Assembly: GCF_023715415.1 (NCBI RefSeq)
Contig: NZ_JAMBOB010000001.1
Location: forward strand, 620,001 to 684,000
Direction of reading: 5' to 3'
Length of the DNA: 64,000 nucleotides
DNA from: Neobacillus niacini
Lineage (GTDB): Bacteria > Bacillota > Bacilli > Bacillales > Cytobacillaceae
The notes beneath the pieces are model-generated. The model had not been told where the DNA came from. It made no database searches and saw only the letters and a program-made list of their open reading frames with translations. Positions 53,028 to 63,151 of this stretch are shown here, piece by piece; position 1 is the first letter of the stretch; each line of letters begins with the position of its first letter. The translations under genes were made by a program, and so were the position numbers.

Positions 53028-54014
53028 TTATTTTCGCTTTTTTAAGTTCTTTGCTTCTTTTGCAAGAGTAAGACCTACATATTTATTTCTTTCCCACTCT
53101 GTTTTAAAGACTGATAAAGGCGGGGAAGTTTCACCAACTAGAGGACTAACCTCAATCGTCATTGCCGGACGATGATAGGTAGTAATAAACCAATCCGTAA
53201 AGCCTCCCCCAGTGGCATGTTTAGGTGGTTTTGCTAATGGATAACCGGTCAATGTTGAAATTTTCTTTGCAATCTTTTTGTCACGTTTAAGGTGCTTGCC
53301 ATTTTTATAATTCCAAAAAATCTCTCTACCAGCCGAATGATAAGCAACAGCAATTTCAGGATCAATGTCGTGAATAAATGCTGTTACTGCCTTTATTTCT
53401 TTTGCGGCTAGTGGCCTCTTCCCCTTATAAAATTGGTAAAAGGGAACTGGCGGACCATCGGTAAGTTCCTTCCACCCCGCTGGATATTGTCTATTTAAAT
53501 CAATGCCGATTCCATTCGCTTTCCAGCGCTCAAAGTTCTCTAAACCACCATTCATGGACACCAGCGCTTTCAAATGCTTTTTAGGGAACAGGTTAAGTTT
53601 ATTTTGTTGGATGGTCACACCGTCTGGATTGAGCATAGGAATAAACCAGATGGATACATCATTTAATATATCAGTTGAAATCATCCCAAATTCTCTTTTC
53701 CTTTGATACAAATCTGCATACACTTCAAGTTTCTCCATTAAAAGCATACTTGTTATCCATTCACGTCCATGATGGGCTCCAATTAAAACGATATTCTTCT
53801 TTCCTTTTCCAAGCCTTATTGCATAAATGTCTCTTCCAAAATGTGTTTCCCCAATTTTTTTTACTTTTACTGCCCGATATTGATGATTGAGCTTTTCAAG
53901 ATCATCCTTCAATTTCTCATAGGTATAAGGGGAATCTGTTTCAACAACTTTAGCCATGGAGACATTTCCAAACTGGAGTGAAAATACCAACATCATACAT
54001 AATAGCTTCTTCAT
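53028..54014 (-). CDS. Secreted M14-family zinc carboxypeptidase
   Basis: This 328-aa protein has a signal peptide (LLCMMLVFSLQFGNVSMAK) and an M14 catalytic domain. The Zn ligands are in AHHGREWITS (HxxE) and the later His in AVAYHSAGREIFW; the catalytic Glu lies in MTIEVSPLVGE near the C-terminus. Related Bacillus enzymes cleave gamma-D-Glu-mDAP bonds in peptidoglycan, so a wall or spore-peptide role is likely. It ends 88 bp before the start of spoVR. Confidence 0.88.
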   Translation of the reverse strand: MKKLLCMMLVFSLQFGNVSMAKVVETDSPYTYEKLKDDLEKLNHQYRAVKVKKIGETHFGRDIYAIRLGKGKKNIVLIGAHHGREWITSMLLMEKLEVYADLYQRKREFGMISTDILNDVSIWFIPMLNPDGVTIQQNKLNLFPKKHLKALVSMNGGLENFERWKANGIGIDLNRQYPAGWKELTDGPPVPFYQFYKGKRPLAAKEIKAVTAFIHDIDPEIAVAYHSAGREIFWNYKNGKHLKRDKKIAKKISTLTGYPLAKPPKHATGGGFTDWFITTYHRPAMTIEVSPLVGETSPPLSVFKTEWERNKYVGLTLAKEAKNLKKRK

Positions 54015-54165
54015 ACCGGCTCCTTTTCATAACCATTGGCGCTGCTTGTTATACAGGTAAAAGTTGAAAACAGCGCTAGGACGGATTGTCCAACATTTTC
54101 TGTGAAAGTTATCGCCAAAATATCATAAAATAACTTCAACTCCTAGTAAGGAGGAGACAAAACAA

Positions 54166-54417
54166 ATGAATAAAATGGATTATGATCGAGCTTTGTATTA
54201 TACACATCGATCTGAATGGGATAACTTGCTGATACTTATGGTACGAACAAAAGACCAAATTCTATCAAAGAGAATTGAGCATTTCCTGCATGCTTATAAC
54301 TTTGAACGTGACTATTCAGTGATTGAAAAAAGTTTATATTCTTTACTTCGTTATATCGACCATGCTAACGAAACCGTTGAACCTGATAATGAGTTACCGA
54401 TGTATAGTCTTTCCTGA
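54166..54417 (+). CDS. yhdB: YhdB family protein
   Basis: This 83-aa soluble protein (DYDRALYYTHRSEWDNLLILMVRTKD...) matches the Bacillus YhdB family, known next to spoVR in related genomes. It is predicted helical and acidic. TAAGGAGGAG precedes the ATG. A terminator follows 60 bp downstream. Function unknown. Confidence 0.8.
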   Translation: MNKMDYDRALYYTHRSEWDNLLILMVRTKDQILSKRIEHFLHAYNFERDYSVIEKSLYSLLRYIDHANETVEPDNELPMYSLS

Positions 54418-54481
54418 AAAATCAAGTGGATACAAGTTTTGTTGAGAAATATTTAACAACCGGCCCAAAGAATTCCACCAA

Positions 54482-54513
54482 AAAACGGCTCCCTCAAGGA
54501 GGAGCCGTTTTCT
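54482..54513. terminator. Bidirectional terminator
   Basis: AAAACGGCTCC (54482-54492) pairs with GGAGCCGTTTT (54501-54511) between the convergent yhdB and SDR genes. Confidence 0.88.
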
Positions 54514-54517
54514 TATG

Positions 54518-55240
54518 TTATGCAATTGTATATTGTTGTACAAGTGGATGTAGTACAATTTCATCTATAAGCATATACTTAGGAGCGGAAGCCATATACA
54601 CCACAGCGTTTGCTATGTCTTCAACCTTAAGCCAATCCTTTTTTTCCGGTAAACCTTGTGTTGAGTCAGCAAAATAGGTATCAACCATGCCAGGATTAAT
54701 GGTACCTACTCTAATTCCATATTCACGTACTTCTTGTGCTACAGAACCCGAAAATCCTTGTACTGCGTATTTTGAAGCTGTATAAGCTGAACCGTTAGCT
54801 ATCGTATATCTTGCTACATCAGAAGCTATGGTAATAATCGTTCCTGATTTCCGTTCCTTCATATGAGGAATAACAGCTTTAGTGGCAAGAAACACACCTT
54901 GTACATTTACTTCAAACACCTTTTTCCACTCTTCAAGGGTTACTTCTTCCGTTAATTTAAAGAATCCGACACCTGCATTATTAACGAGTATATCTACGTG
55001 TCCATATTCTTCAATCGTTTTCTTGACCACTTGCTGTAAATCTTCTTCTTTTGAAACATCTGCTTGTATCGGAAGAACATGATGGAAACCTATTTTCTTT
55101 AACTCATCTGCAGTTTCTGAAATTTGCGCTGAACTTCCAATTATCGCTAATTTCACTCCTTGCTCTGCAAGTTTAACAGCAATCTCCTTGCCAATTCCTC
55201 TGGAAGCTCCTGTTACAATAGCGATTTGATTTTTTAACAT
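54518..55240 (-). CDS. Short-chain dehydrogenase/reductase (FabG-like, YoxD type)
   Basis: This 240-aa classical SDR has the Rossmann motif TGASRGIG, NNAG, and the catalytic Ser-Tyr-Lys (IASDVAR..., YTASKYAVQG). It closely resembles B. subtilis YoxD and 3-oxoacyl-ACP reductases, but nothing nearby points to fatty-acid synthesis, so the substrate is open. ATG 55240 with AAAGGAAC upstream is chosen over a start six codons earlier. Confidence 0.88.
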   Translation of the reverse strand: MLKNQIAIVTGASRGIGKEIAVKLAEQGVKLAIIGSSAQISETADELKKIGFHHVLPIQADVSKEEDLQQVVKKTIEEYGHVDILVNNAGVGFFKLTEEVTLEEWKKVFEVNVQGVFLATKAVIPHMKERKSGTIITIASDVARYTIANGSAYTASKYAVQGFSGSVAQEVREYGIRVGTINPGMVDTYFADSTQGLPEKKDWLKVEDIANAVVYMASAPKYMLIDEIVLHPLVQQYTIA

Positions 55241-55287
55241 GGTTGTAGTTCCTTTCATGTTGATGTACTTAGATGATTAATGACAAA

Positions 55288-57030
55288 TTAGTTTCCTGTT
55301 ACCCTTTTGACTTTTTCGTCCACCAGATTCATGAAGTTTTTTTCGATTTCAAGTAATTTGCTTCTGCTTTCTTCTAAACCGTTACTATTCACTCCAAAAT
55401 AGAATTTCACTTTTGGTTCTGTACCAGATGGTCTCAAGCAAACCCATGAACCATCTGTAAAGGTATATTTTAAAACATTGGATTTTGGCAAATCGATTTT
55501 CTCTTCCCCATTTGAAGTTTGCTTAAGGCCAGTCAAGTAATCTTCTGCCATTGATATCGTTAAGTCACCGAGCTTTTCAATTGGCTCTGAACGGAAGGAA
55601 GCTAGAATTTGCTGAATCTGTTCTGCACCTTCTTTTCCTTTTAACGTTAAGGATCTTAGACCTTCTTGATAGTAGCCATACTTTTCAAATACCTGCAGCA
55701 AGCCTTCGTAAAGTGACATACCTTGTTTTTTATAGTAGGCACATACTTCTACAGCCAAAACAGCTGCTTGTACAGCATCCTTATCCCGGGCAAAATCTCC
55801 AATTAAATATCCGTAGCTTTCTTCATAGCCGAATAAGAATGTAAATTCTCCGGATTCCTCATATTCCTTTATTTTTTCTGCAATAAATTTAAAACCAGTC
55901 AGCACATCAAAGGTTGGTAATTGGTATTCTTGGGCGATTTTCCTACCGATTTCTGATGTCACAATTGTTTTTAATACCACTCCATTTGAAGGAAGGGTCC
56001 CTTTGCTTTGCTTTTGTGAGAGAATGTAATCTAGTAATAGGGCGCCAGTTTGGTTTCCTGTTAAAACAACATATTCTCCTTCATGGTTACGTACAGCAAT
56101 GCCTAGGCGGTCCGCATCTGGATCTGTTGCAATTAAAAGATCTGCGCCCACTTTTTTACCATCCCGAATGGCTAGTTCAAACGCTGCATGTTCCTCAGGA
56201 TTTGGACTTTTTACAGTTGAAAATTCAGGATCAGGCAGTTCTTGTTCCTTTACAACCGTTACATCCGTGTATCCCAGCGCCGTCAAGGCTTGACGCACTG
56301 GTTTATTAGCCGTACCATGCAGTGGTGTAAAGACAATCTTTACATCTGTTTCTTTTGAAATTGAAGGATTCTCAGAAATCGTTTTGAGCTTTTCGATATA
56401 GGCTTGGTCTATCTCATCCCCAATTGTGTTAATTAATCCAAGAGATCTAAGGTTCTCCTCCGTATCTACTTCGATTAATAATTCATTATCTATTTCGTCA
56501 ACCTTCGTGATTACTTCGTCAGCTGCTGCAGGCGGCAGTTGTCCACCGTCAGAACCATATACTTTATATCCATTGTATTCTGGCGGATTATGGCTGGCTG
56601 TAATAACAATTCCGGAAAATGCATTTAGATAGCGTAATGCAAATGATAGTTCAGGAGTTGGTCTTAATTCATTAAATACGTAGGTTTTTATCCCTTTAGT
56701 CGCAAGTGTTCTGGCAGCCTCCATACAAAATTCAGGAGATTTATGCCGTGAATCGTAGGCAATCACTACTCCTCGTTGTTTTGCTTCACTACCTTGGCCT
56801 TCTATGTATGCAGCTAATCCAGCAGAAGCTTTACGAACCGTATATAGATTCATTCGATTGGTTCCTACACCAATCTCGCCTCGCATTCCACCGGTACCAA
56901 ACTCTAAATTTTTATAAAAAACTTCTTCAAGTTGTTTTTCATCTTCCTTTATTTCCTCAAGCTGCTGTTTTAGTTCCTCATTTAAATCTGAAAATTCCAT
57001 CCACCTATTTGCATTTTCTTTCCAATCCAT
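55288..57030 (-). CDS. pgcA: Alpha-phosphoglucomutase PgcA
   Basis: This 580-aa enzyme interconverts glucose-6-phosphate and glucose-1-phosphate for UDP-glucose, teichoic-acid and glycolipid synthesis. The four domains show [12 protein letters not shown], the active-site serine in [13 protein letters not shown], the Mg-binding DPDADRLG and the sugar loop [11 protein letters not shown], ending in [12 protein letters not shown]. Length equals B. subtilis PgcA (581 aa). AGGGAGG-type sequence precedes the ATG. The neighbouring genes are not related metabolically. Confidence 0.95.
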   Translation of the reverse strand: MDWKENANRWMEFSDLNEELKQQLEEIKEDEKQLEEVFYKNLEFGTGGMRGEIGVGTNRMNLYTVRKASAGLAAYIEGQGSEAKQRGVVIAYDSRHKSPEFCMEAARTLATKGIKTYVFNELRPTPELSFALRYLNAFSGIVITASHNPPEYNGYKVYGSDGGQLPPAAADEVITKVDEIDNELLIEVDTEENLRSLGLINTIGDEIDQAYIEKLKTISENPSISKETDVKIVFTPLHGTANKPVRQALTALGYTDVTVVKEQELPDPEFSTVKSPNPEEHAAFELAIRDGKKVGADLLIATDPDADRLGIAVRNHEGEYVVLTGNQTGALLLDYILSQKQSKGTLPSNGVVLKTIVTSEIGRKIAQEYQLPTFDVLTGFKFIAEKIKEYEESGEFTFLFGYEESYGYLIGDFARDKDAVQAAVLAVEVCAYYKKQGMSLYEGLLQVFEKYGYYQEGLRSLTLKGKEGAEQIQQILASFRSEPIEKLGDLTISMAEDYLTGLKQTSNGEEKIDLPKSNVLKYTFTDGSWVCLRPSGTEPKVKFYFGVNSNGLEESRSKLLEIEKNFMNLVDEKVKRVTGN

Positions 57031-57140
57031 TATTAAATCCTCCCTTTTTACCGTATTTCATATTGTTTGATTTTCCCAATAAACTTACACCTTCTATTTA
57101 TTTTATATTTTTTCTCTGTAAGTTCAAGGATAATAAAAAA

Positions 57141-57170
57141 AATGTCTGCATTTGCAGACATTTTCTCTAA
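57141..57170 (-). terminator. Terminator of yhcU
   Basis: AATGTCTGCA (57141-57150) pairs perfectly with TGCAGACATT (57153-57162); minus-strand reading runs into TTTTTTTTATT. Confidence 0.88.
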
Positions 57171-57173
57171 AAA

Positions 57174-57560
57174 TTATACAAGGAGTTCATTTGCGGCTTT
57201 GATATAAACACTAAACACACTGTTCTTCATATTTTTAGCTTCTACGAATTGTTCATACTCAAACGGAAAGAAAAGACCAAATTCTTGCAGGTTTGAAACA
57301 TTTTTATTAAATAGAACTGCATATTGCTCATCAAGAGTAGGAGACTCAAGTATGGAAATCACTGTTTGCATACTTGCCATCACTTGAAAAGCATCCTTTA
57401 ATGTATTAAAGTCATCTGGAGTATGCAATACTTTTAATTGTTCAAACTCACTAATTTCCTTATCCGTAAAATAGAGTGGAAAAACAGTGGAATAGATGTA
57501 CCTCACAAGTCCACAAATTTCTTCTTCCTGACCTGGTGTCGAGGCAAAAACAATTTTCAC
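57174..57560 (-). CDS. yhcU: YhcU family protein (DUF5365)
   Basis: This 128-aa protein matches YhcU in length and character (VKIVFASTPGQEEEICGLVRYIYSTVFPLYFTDKEISEFEQLKVL starts as a conserved block). GTG 57560 is chosen with AAAGGTGGG six bases upstream; extending further lacks a ribosome site. It is divergent from yhcT, the pair also adjacent in B. subtilis. Function unknown. Confidence 0.82.
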   Translation of the reverse strand: MKIVFASTPGQEEEICGLVRYIYSTVFPLYFTDKEISEFEQLKVLHTPDDFNTLKDAFQVMASMQTVISILESPTLDEQYAVLFNKNVSNLQEFGLFFPFEYEQFVEAKNMKNSVFSVYIKAANELLV

Positions 57561-57695
57561 TTGTAACCCACCTTTGCGATAACTATAATCTATCGTAATA
57601 TATATACATAAGGATAGCATAAATAAGTCTGAATTTCGGTGGTAATTATAACCACGCCATTACTTTAGAGAAATCTCATGATATAAGGAGTTCAA

Positions 57696-58613
57696 ATGCT
57701 AAAAACGACACGTAAAGGGAATTGGATGGAAATTAATACATCCAAAAGCTGGAAAGGAAAAACCCTAGAGAAAATTTTTCGAGATGAATGGGGTGTCTCA
57801 AAGAAACTTACTCATCTATTCCGAATGGAACACAGAGTGATTGTTAATGGAAATAAAGCCTCTTGGACATCCCCTCTTCATTTAGGAGATAAGGTGCTCA
57901 TTAGATTATTTGAAGAGGGGGAACGAATGAATATTCCTGCTTTCTTCTATGATATACAGGTGCTATTTGAAGACGACCATGTGATTGTTTTTAATAAACC
58001 TGCTTTTATGAACACACATCCAAATGACGAAAACGATAAAAACACACTTTTACAAGCAGCACAATTTTATCTGCATTCCAAAGGTGAAAAAGTTGAAATC
58101 CGCCATGTACATCGGTTAGATAGGGACACTACAGGCGCTATCCTCTTTGCTAAACACGCCTTAGCAGGAGCGATTTTGGACAGAATGCTCGAAAAACATG
58201 AATTAAAGAGAACGTACCTTGCTATTGTTCAAGGACCTTTGAAAAAGAAGAGAGGGACTATACAGGAGCCAATTGGACGTGATCGTCATCATGCAACTAG
58301 GAGAAGAGTTTCTCCAACTGGTCAAGAGGCTACAACAAATTATCAACTTGTTAAAGAGGTAAACGGTTTTTCTTATGTAAAGTGTTGGCTTGAAACGGGG
58401 AGAACGCATCAAATACGCGTGCATTTCAGTCACATTGGTCACCCATTGCTGGGCGATATTTTATATGGAGGAAAGCCGCTATTCGATCGACAGGCATTAC
58501 ACGCAGCAAAATTAGAATTCACTCACCCAATTACTGGGGAGGAAATCATTTGTTATGCTCCATTTATAGATACTCCACCTATCTTTAGGGAAATTGACGT
58601 AAATCAATTATAA
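57696..58613 (+). CDS. yhcT: RluA-family pseudouridine synthase YhcT
   Basis: This 305-aa RNA pseudouridine synthase has an S4-like N-terminal part (GVSKKLTHLFRMEHRVIVNG) and the catalytic motif HRLDRDTTGAILFAK with the essential Asp. Later motifs KLTYLAIVQG-like (RTYLAIVQG), GRTHQIRVH and HAAKLEF are all in place. The target base in rRNA is not known. AAGGAG precedes ATG 57696. Confidence 0.9.
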   Translation: MLKTTRKGNWMEINTSKSWKGKTLEKIFRDEWGVSKKLTHLFRMEHRVIVNGNKASWTSPLHLGDKVLIRLFEEGERMNIPAFFYDIQVLFEDDHVIVFNKPAFMNTHPNDENDKNTLLQAAQFYLHSKGEKVEIRHVHRLDRDTTGAILFAKHALAGAILDRMLEKHELKRTYLAIVQGPLKKKRGTIQEPIGRDRHHATRRRVSPTGQEATTNYQLVKEVNGFSYVKCWLETGRTHQIRVHFSHIGHPLLGDILYGGKPLFDRQALHAAKLEFTHPITGEEIICYAPFIDTPPIFREIDVNQL

Positions 58614-58626
58614 TGCCAAAAATAAG

Positions 58627-58652
58627 GAGGCCGCCCATTTTTGGGCGGCCTC
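58627..58652. terminator. Bidirectional GC-rich terminator
   Basis: GAGGCCGCCCA (58627-58637) pairs perfectly with TGGGCGGCCTC (58642-58652) between the convergent yhcT and GlsB-like genes. Confidence 0.9.
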
Positions 58653-58660
58653 TCTTCCAA

Positions 58661-58918
58661 TTATCTGTCTGTTTTTCTAAATGCCCTCATTACAAGTGAT
58701 AACAAGAAGACCAGTGCAACTGATCCGATGATGGCAGGGATAATCGCAAAATCGGCAACATTTGGTCCCCAATCTCCTAATAGTAAAGTACCAAGCCATG
58801 CGCCGACAAACCCTGCTATTATATTACCTATAATACCACCTGGAACATCTCTACCAACAATTAGACCAGCTAACCAGCCAATTACTCCACCGACGATTAA
58901 TGCCCAAATGAAACTCAT
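58661..58918 (-). CDS. GlsB/YeaQ/YmgE family stress-response membrane protein
   Basis: This 85-aa protein has three glycine-rich helices (IWALIVGGVIGWLAGLIVG, GIIGNIIAGFVGAWLGTLLLG, IPAIIGSVALVFLLSLV), the transglycosylase-associated family pattern. Members are induced by general stress in many bacteria. AAAAGGAG precedes the ATG. Confidence 0.92.
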   Translation of the reverse strand: MSFIWALIVGGVIGWLAGLIVGRDVPGGIIGNIIAGFVGAWLGTLLLGDWGPNVADFAIIPAIIGSVALVFLLSLVMRAFRKTDR

Positions 58919-59250
58919 TAGAACACTCCTTTTTTAGTCTTTCTTTAAGGATCACACTTACTTAACAAGCAGTATTAATTTTTTCAATACTGTCTTGTAC
59001 CATTAAAATACCCATTTTATAACTTTACATACTAAGGAAATTTACTCATTTCAGTTAATACATATTAATTGTTCTACAGGAAACATTAAAAAAAATATAT
59101 AAAGCTAATTCCACAAGATAAAATTCAGAATTTTCTTTTGTTAAGTTTTTGTAAATTACGTCAAATTTTTATGTTTTTTTGGTTTATTTTCTGTAAAATG
59201 TTGTCCGTTAGTGTAAAAACTTTTTACATAATTTTTAGGGGGATTAAAAG
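58919..59250. other. Intergenic region upstream of ykaA-pit
   Basis: This 332-bp AT-rich stretch lies between divergent genes. TGTAAAAT near 59192 is a possible extended -10 for ykaA. I see no coding frame, terminator or clear Pho-box repeat. Confidence 0.5.
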
Positions 59251-59865
59251 ATGGCAAAAAAGGTTGATAAATTTTCTGCTCTATTAAGTAACATTTCTTC
59301 AAACTTAAAGGAAGGTGCAAATTACTTTGCTGATTATAAATTAAAAAATATTAGTGATTTGAAGATTTTCTCAGAGAAGATGAAAGAGATTGAAACAAAG
59401 GGAGATACCTTTGTTCATGAAGTCATTAAACAGTTAAATGATGCATTTATTACTCCTATTGAACGTGAAGATATTCTTCACCTAGCAAACAGTATGGATG
59501 ATGTATTAGACGGACTCGAAGCAACAGCTGCATTATTTGAGATGTATTCAATCACACAGGCAGATGACTTTATGCTTCAGTTTGTTGATGCGATAAAATC
59601 CAGTGTTCATGAAATCGATGATTCGATGGGATTGTTAGCGAATAAGAAACTCCCTCAAATGAGAGAACATGCAATCAAAATTAAAGATTATGAATCAAAA
59701 TGCGATAATATTCTTCGTCAGTCTATTAAGCATTTATTCACAGTTGAAAAGGATCCAATTCGAATTATTCAATACAAAGAAATATACGAAAATCTCGAGG
59801 ATATTGCTGACAGCTGTCAATCAGTTGCGAATACACTTGAAACCATTATTATGAAAAATGCATAA
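59251..59865 (+). CDS. ykaA: DUF47/PhoU-like phosphate transport accessory protein YkaA
   Basis: This 204-aa helical protein belongs to the DUF47 (PhoU-like) family typically encoded right before pit. Conserved metal-binding-type motifs appear as ETKGDTFVHEV and EYESKCDNILR (here DYESKCDNI). It probably tunes Pit activity. TAGGGGG precedes the ATG. Twelve base pairs separate it from pit. Confidence 0.92.
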   Translation: MAKKVDKFSALLSNISSNLKEGANYFADYKLKNISDLKIFSEKMKEIETKGDTFVHEVIKQLNDAFITPIEREDILHLANSMDDVLDGLEATAALFEMYSITQADDFMLQFVDAIKSSVHEIDDSMGLLANKKLPQMREHAIKIKDYESKCDNILRQSIKHLFTVEKDPIRIIQYKEIYENLEDIADSCQSVANTLETIIMKNA

Positions 59866-59876
59866 GGAGCAAACAA

Positions 59877-60869
59877 ATGGAAATATTAATTATCTTAGTT
59901 GTCGTTGGTGCCCTTGCATTTGACTTTATTAATGGGTTCCATGATACGGCTAACTCGATTGCAACTTCTGTTTCTACAAAGGCACTAAGACCACGTCATG
60001 CCATTCTGTTAGCTGCAATTATGAATTTTGTAGGCGCAATGACGTTTACTGGTGTAGCCAAATCAATTTCCAAGGATATTGTTGACCCATTTACGCTTGA
60101 AAATGGATCGGTAGTTATTCTAGCAGCACTAATTTCAGCCATTTTTTGGAACTTATTAACATGGTATTACGGAATTCCGAGCAGTTCATCACATGCAATT
60201 ATTGGGTCCATTGCCGGTGCCGCTCTTGCATCAGCTGGGTTCGGTGCCCTTAATTACGGTGGATTTATGAAGATTATTCAAGCTCTCCTTCTTTCACCAA
60301 TCTTAGCATTCGTCGTTGGGTTTATTGTTTACAGTATTTTTAAAGTAGTGTTTAAGAATGCAAATTTAGCAAAGACGAATCGAAATTTTCGTTATATGCA
60401 AATCGCTACTGCAGCCTTACAATCTTATTCACATGGAACGAATGACGCCCAAAAAGCAATGGGTATTATCACGATGGCTCTCATTGCAAATGGGTATCTA
60501 GGTGCGAATGCAGAAGTTCCGTTTTGGGTACAATTCTCCTGTGCGCTGGCAATGGGATTAGGGACATCTGTTGGAGGATGGAAAATCATTAAAACCGTTG
60601 GCGGTAAAATCATGAAAATTAGACCAATTAACGGGGTGGCAGCAGATTTGACTGGTGCAGCTGTTATCTTTGGTGCTACATTCTTACATGTTCCTGTTAG
60701 TACAACTCACGTTATTTCTTCCGGTATTTTAGGGGTTGGTGCCTCACACCGATTAAAAGGAGTAAAATGGGATACAGCACAACGTATGCTGATTACTTGG
60801 GTAATAACCCTTCCTATCTCTGCTGGAATCGCTGCAATCTGTTTTTTCATTTTAGATCTTTTCTTTTAA
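59877..60869 (+). CDS. pit: Low-affinity inorganic phosphate transporter Pit
   Basis: This 330-aa PiT-family permease has about ten helices and the two inverted family signatures: GFHDTANSIATSVSTKAL near the N-terminus and HGTNDAQKAMGII in the second half. It carries phosphate with protons or as metal-phosphate. It is translationally close to ykaA and is followed by a terminator. AAGGAG precedes the ATG. Confidence 0.95.
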   Translation: MEILIILVVVGALAFDFINGFHDTANSIATSVSTKALRPRHAILLAAIMNFVGAMTFTGVAKSISKDIVDPFTLENGSVVILAALISAIFWNLLTWYYGIPSSSSHAIIGSIAGAALASAGFGALNYGGFMKIIQALLLSPILAFVVGFIVYSIFKVVFKNANLAKTNRNFRYMQIATAALQSYSHGTNDAQKAMGIITMALIANGYLGANAEVPFWVQFSCALAMGLGTSVGGWKIIKTVGGKIMKIRPINGVAADLTGAAVIFGATFLHVPVSTTHVISSGILGVGASHRLKGVKWDTAQRMLITWVITLPISAGIAAICFFILDLFF

Positions 60870-60882
60870 ATAGGAGATTCAA

Positions 60883-60912
60883 GAGGATGGTTATTCCATC
60901 CTCTTTTTTATT
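60883..60912 (+). terminator. Terminator of ykaA-pit
   Basis: GAGGATGG (60883-60890) pairs perfectly with CCATCCTC (60896-60903), followed by TTTTTTA. Confidence 0.88.
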
Positions 60913-60979
60913 TGCACCACTTCTTAAATCATAATCATTTTCATACTTTTTATGTAGGGACAAGTTTGGAGTGATTTTA

Positions 60980-61555
60980 TTGAAACAAAAAGTTATTGCG
61001 ATGCTGATTGGTAGTTTATTATTAAGCCTCGGTGTTAATGGGTTTCTCGTCCCCTATCATCTGCTTGATGGAGGCGTGATTGGTTTAGGGTTAATCATTC
61101 ACTACTTTTACGGCTGGCCTACTGGTCTTAGTATGATTGTTTTAAGTCTCCCTCTCTATATCCTGGCATGGTTCTTTGAAAGGCGTTATTTCTACTACAG
61201 CCTGCATGGGCTTATTATTTCTTCCTTTTGTATTGACTTACTGTCCTTTATGAATGGGAAAATTCAGGTTGGCATATTTCCAAGTACGATCCTTGGGGGG
61301 ATACTGGTCGGAGTGGGGATTGGGCTAATGCTCCGCTATGAAACAAGTACGGGTGGAACAGATTTACTAGCCCAAATTATCACCAAGTTTACATCTGTTA
61401 ATATAGGGATCATCATTTTCCTCATTGATGGACTCGTCATTACTAGTGGAATTCAGGTAGTGGGTTTAGAAAAATTCTTCTACTCTTTATTAACCATTAT
61501 TTTTGTTGGATTGATGACATCGATAACCGTTATTAGAAGACCAGAACCAAATTGA
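60980..61555 (+). CDS. Short YitT family membrane protein
   Basis: This 191-aa protein has the YitT membrane domain (about five helices, with NGFLVPYHLLDGGVIGLGLI and the TGGTDLLAQI motif) but lacks the C-terminal DUF2179 domain of typical 280-290-aa YitT proteins. It is therefore a short-form member. TTG 60980 follows GGAGTGA; the GTG at 60971 is inside that ribosome site. Function unknown. Confidence 0.8.
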   Translation: MKQKVIAMLIGSLLLSLGVNGFLVPYHLLDGGVIGLGLIIHYFYGWPTGLSMIVLSLPLYILAWFFERRYFYYSLHGLIISSFCIDLLSFMNGKIQVGIFPSTILGGILVGVGIGLMLRYETSTGGTDLLAQIITKFTSVNIGIIIFLIDGLVITSGIQVVGLEKFFYSLLTIIFVGLMTSITVIRRPEPN

Positions 61556-61557
61556 AA

Positions 61558-61588
61558 GAACCTACAATCCATTGCAGGTTCTTTTTCA
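61558..61588 (+). terminator. Terminator after the YitT-like gene
   Basis: AGAACCTACAAT pairs with ATTGCAGGTTCT (one mismatch), followed by TTTTC; proC is convergent. Confidence 0.82.
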
Positions 61589-61598
61589 TGACAACATA

Positions 61599-62402
61599 TT
61601 AACCTAACGATTTCACCTTTTTTGTGCAGCTTTCCATCGCTGCAAGAACTGCCCCGCGAAACTGGTTTTTCTCCAGAGTAGATATGGCTTCGATTGTTGC
61701 TCCCCCAGGAGTACAAACATTATCCTTAAGTACTCCAGGATGACTTTCTGTTTCTAGTACCATTTTAGCAGCACCAAGGACCGCCTGCGCTGCCAAACGA
61801 TAGGCTTTATCCCTTGGAATTCCCTGACTAACACCTCCATCTGCCAGCGCTTCAATGAACATATACACATATGCAGGTGATGATCCACTTATTGCCGGTA
61901 TAGCGTCCATTAATTTTTCATCCATTCTTTCGGTCTTACTAAACGTACGGAAAAGCTTCTCTACCTCCAAGATTTCATTTTCACTCATACTTTCATTAGG
62001 ACAAATCGCACTCATGCCTTCCCCCACTAATGAAGGGGTATTTGGCATTGTCCGAACACTCTTGATTTTATAACCAAAATCCCGTTCAATGTCGGCTAAT
62101 GTAACACCAGCAGCAATGGTTATTATGATTACATCTTGGCTAATCTCACTTTTTATCTCTTCAATGATTTTTGAATGCAAGTCAGGTTTTACTGCAAGAA
62201 ATAGGATATCTGAAAACCTGGCAACTTCCTTATTATCATTGGTAACTCCTATTCGATAGGTGGTTTGAATTCTATCAATTGTTTTTTCCGAAATTGCACT
62301 AGCCATCATGTTTTCTGTTTTTATTAGATTTGTTTTTAAAATCCCCTCAATCATTGCTTGAGCCATTTTCCCTGCTCCAATAAAGCCAATCTTTTTTTCC
62401 AC
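61599..62402 (-). CDS. proC: Pyrroline-5-carboxylate reductase
   Basis: This 267-aa enzyme makes proline from pyrroline-5-carboxylate with NAD(P)H. The N-terminal Rossmann motif is GFIGAGKMAQAM and the C-terminal dimer domain holds the signature DNVCTPGGATIEAI-STLE region. B. subtilis has several paralogues (ProG, ProH, ProI); this most resembles ProI in length, but the exact orthologue is unresolved. It is transcribed away from cdd and separated by a terminator. Confidence 0.92.
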   Translation of the reverse strand: MEKKIGFIGAGKMAQAMIEGILKTNLIKTENMMASAISEKTIDRIQTTYRIGVTNDNKEVARFSDILFLAVKPDLHSKIIEEIKSEISQDVIIITIAAGVTLADIERDFGYKIKSVRTMPNTPSLVGEGMSAICPNESMSENEILEVEKLFRTFSKTERMDEKLMDAIPAISGSSPAYVYMFIEALADGGVSQGIPRDKAYRLAAQAVLGAAKMVLETESHPGVLKDNVCTPGGATIEAISTLEKNQFRGAVLAAMESCTKKVKSLG

Positions 62403-62505
62403 TTACCCACACTCACCTCTCCATAAATTCTTTTAATGATATCATACGCTTATTATCCTTCGTGATAGGTTAGATTTTTCCTTTTTTTAAAGATGGATGA
62501 AAAAA

Positions 62506-62532
62506 GAGACAGAATAGTTTATCCTGTCTCAA
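62506..62532 (-). terminator. Terminator of deoC-xapX-cdd
   Basis: GAGACAG (62506-62512) pairs with CTGTCTC (62524-62530), followed on the minus strand by TTTTTTC. Confidence 0.82.
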
Positions 62533-62536
62533 CTTT

Positions 62537-63129
<593 letters not shown>

Positions 63130-63151
63130 TTTTATCCCTCAGATCTAAAGA

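Noticed and set aside
55551-57170. Several plus-strand frames of 60-154 codons opposite pgcA
   Set aside because: All are antisense to pgcA, which has complete catalytic motifs; none has a ribosome site.
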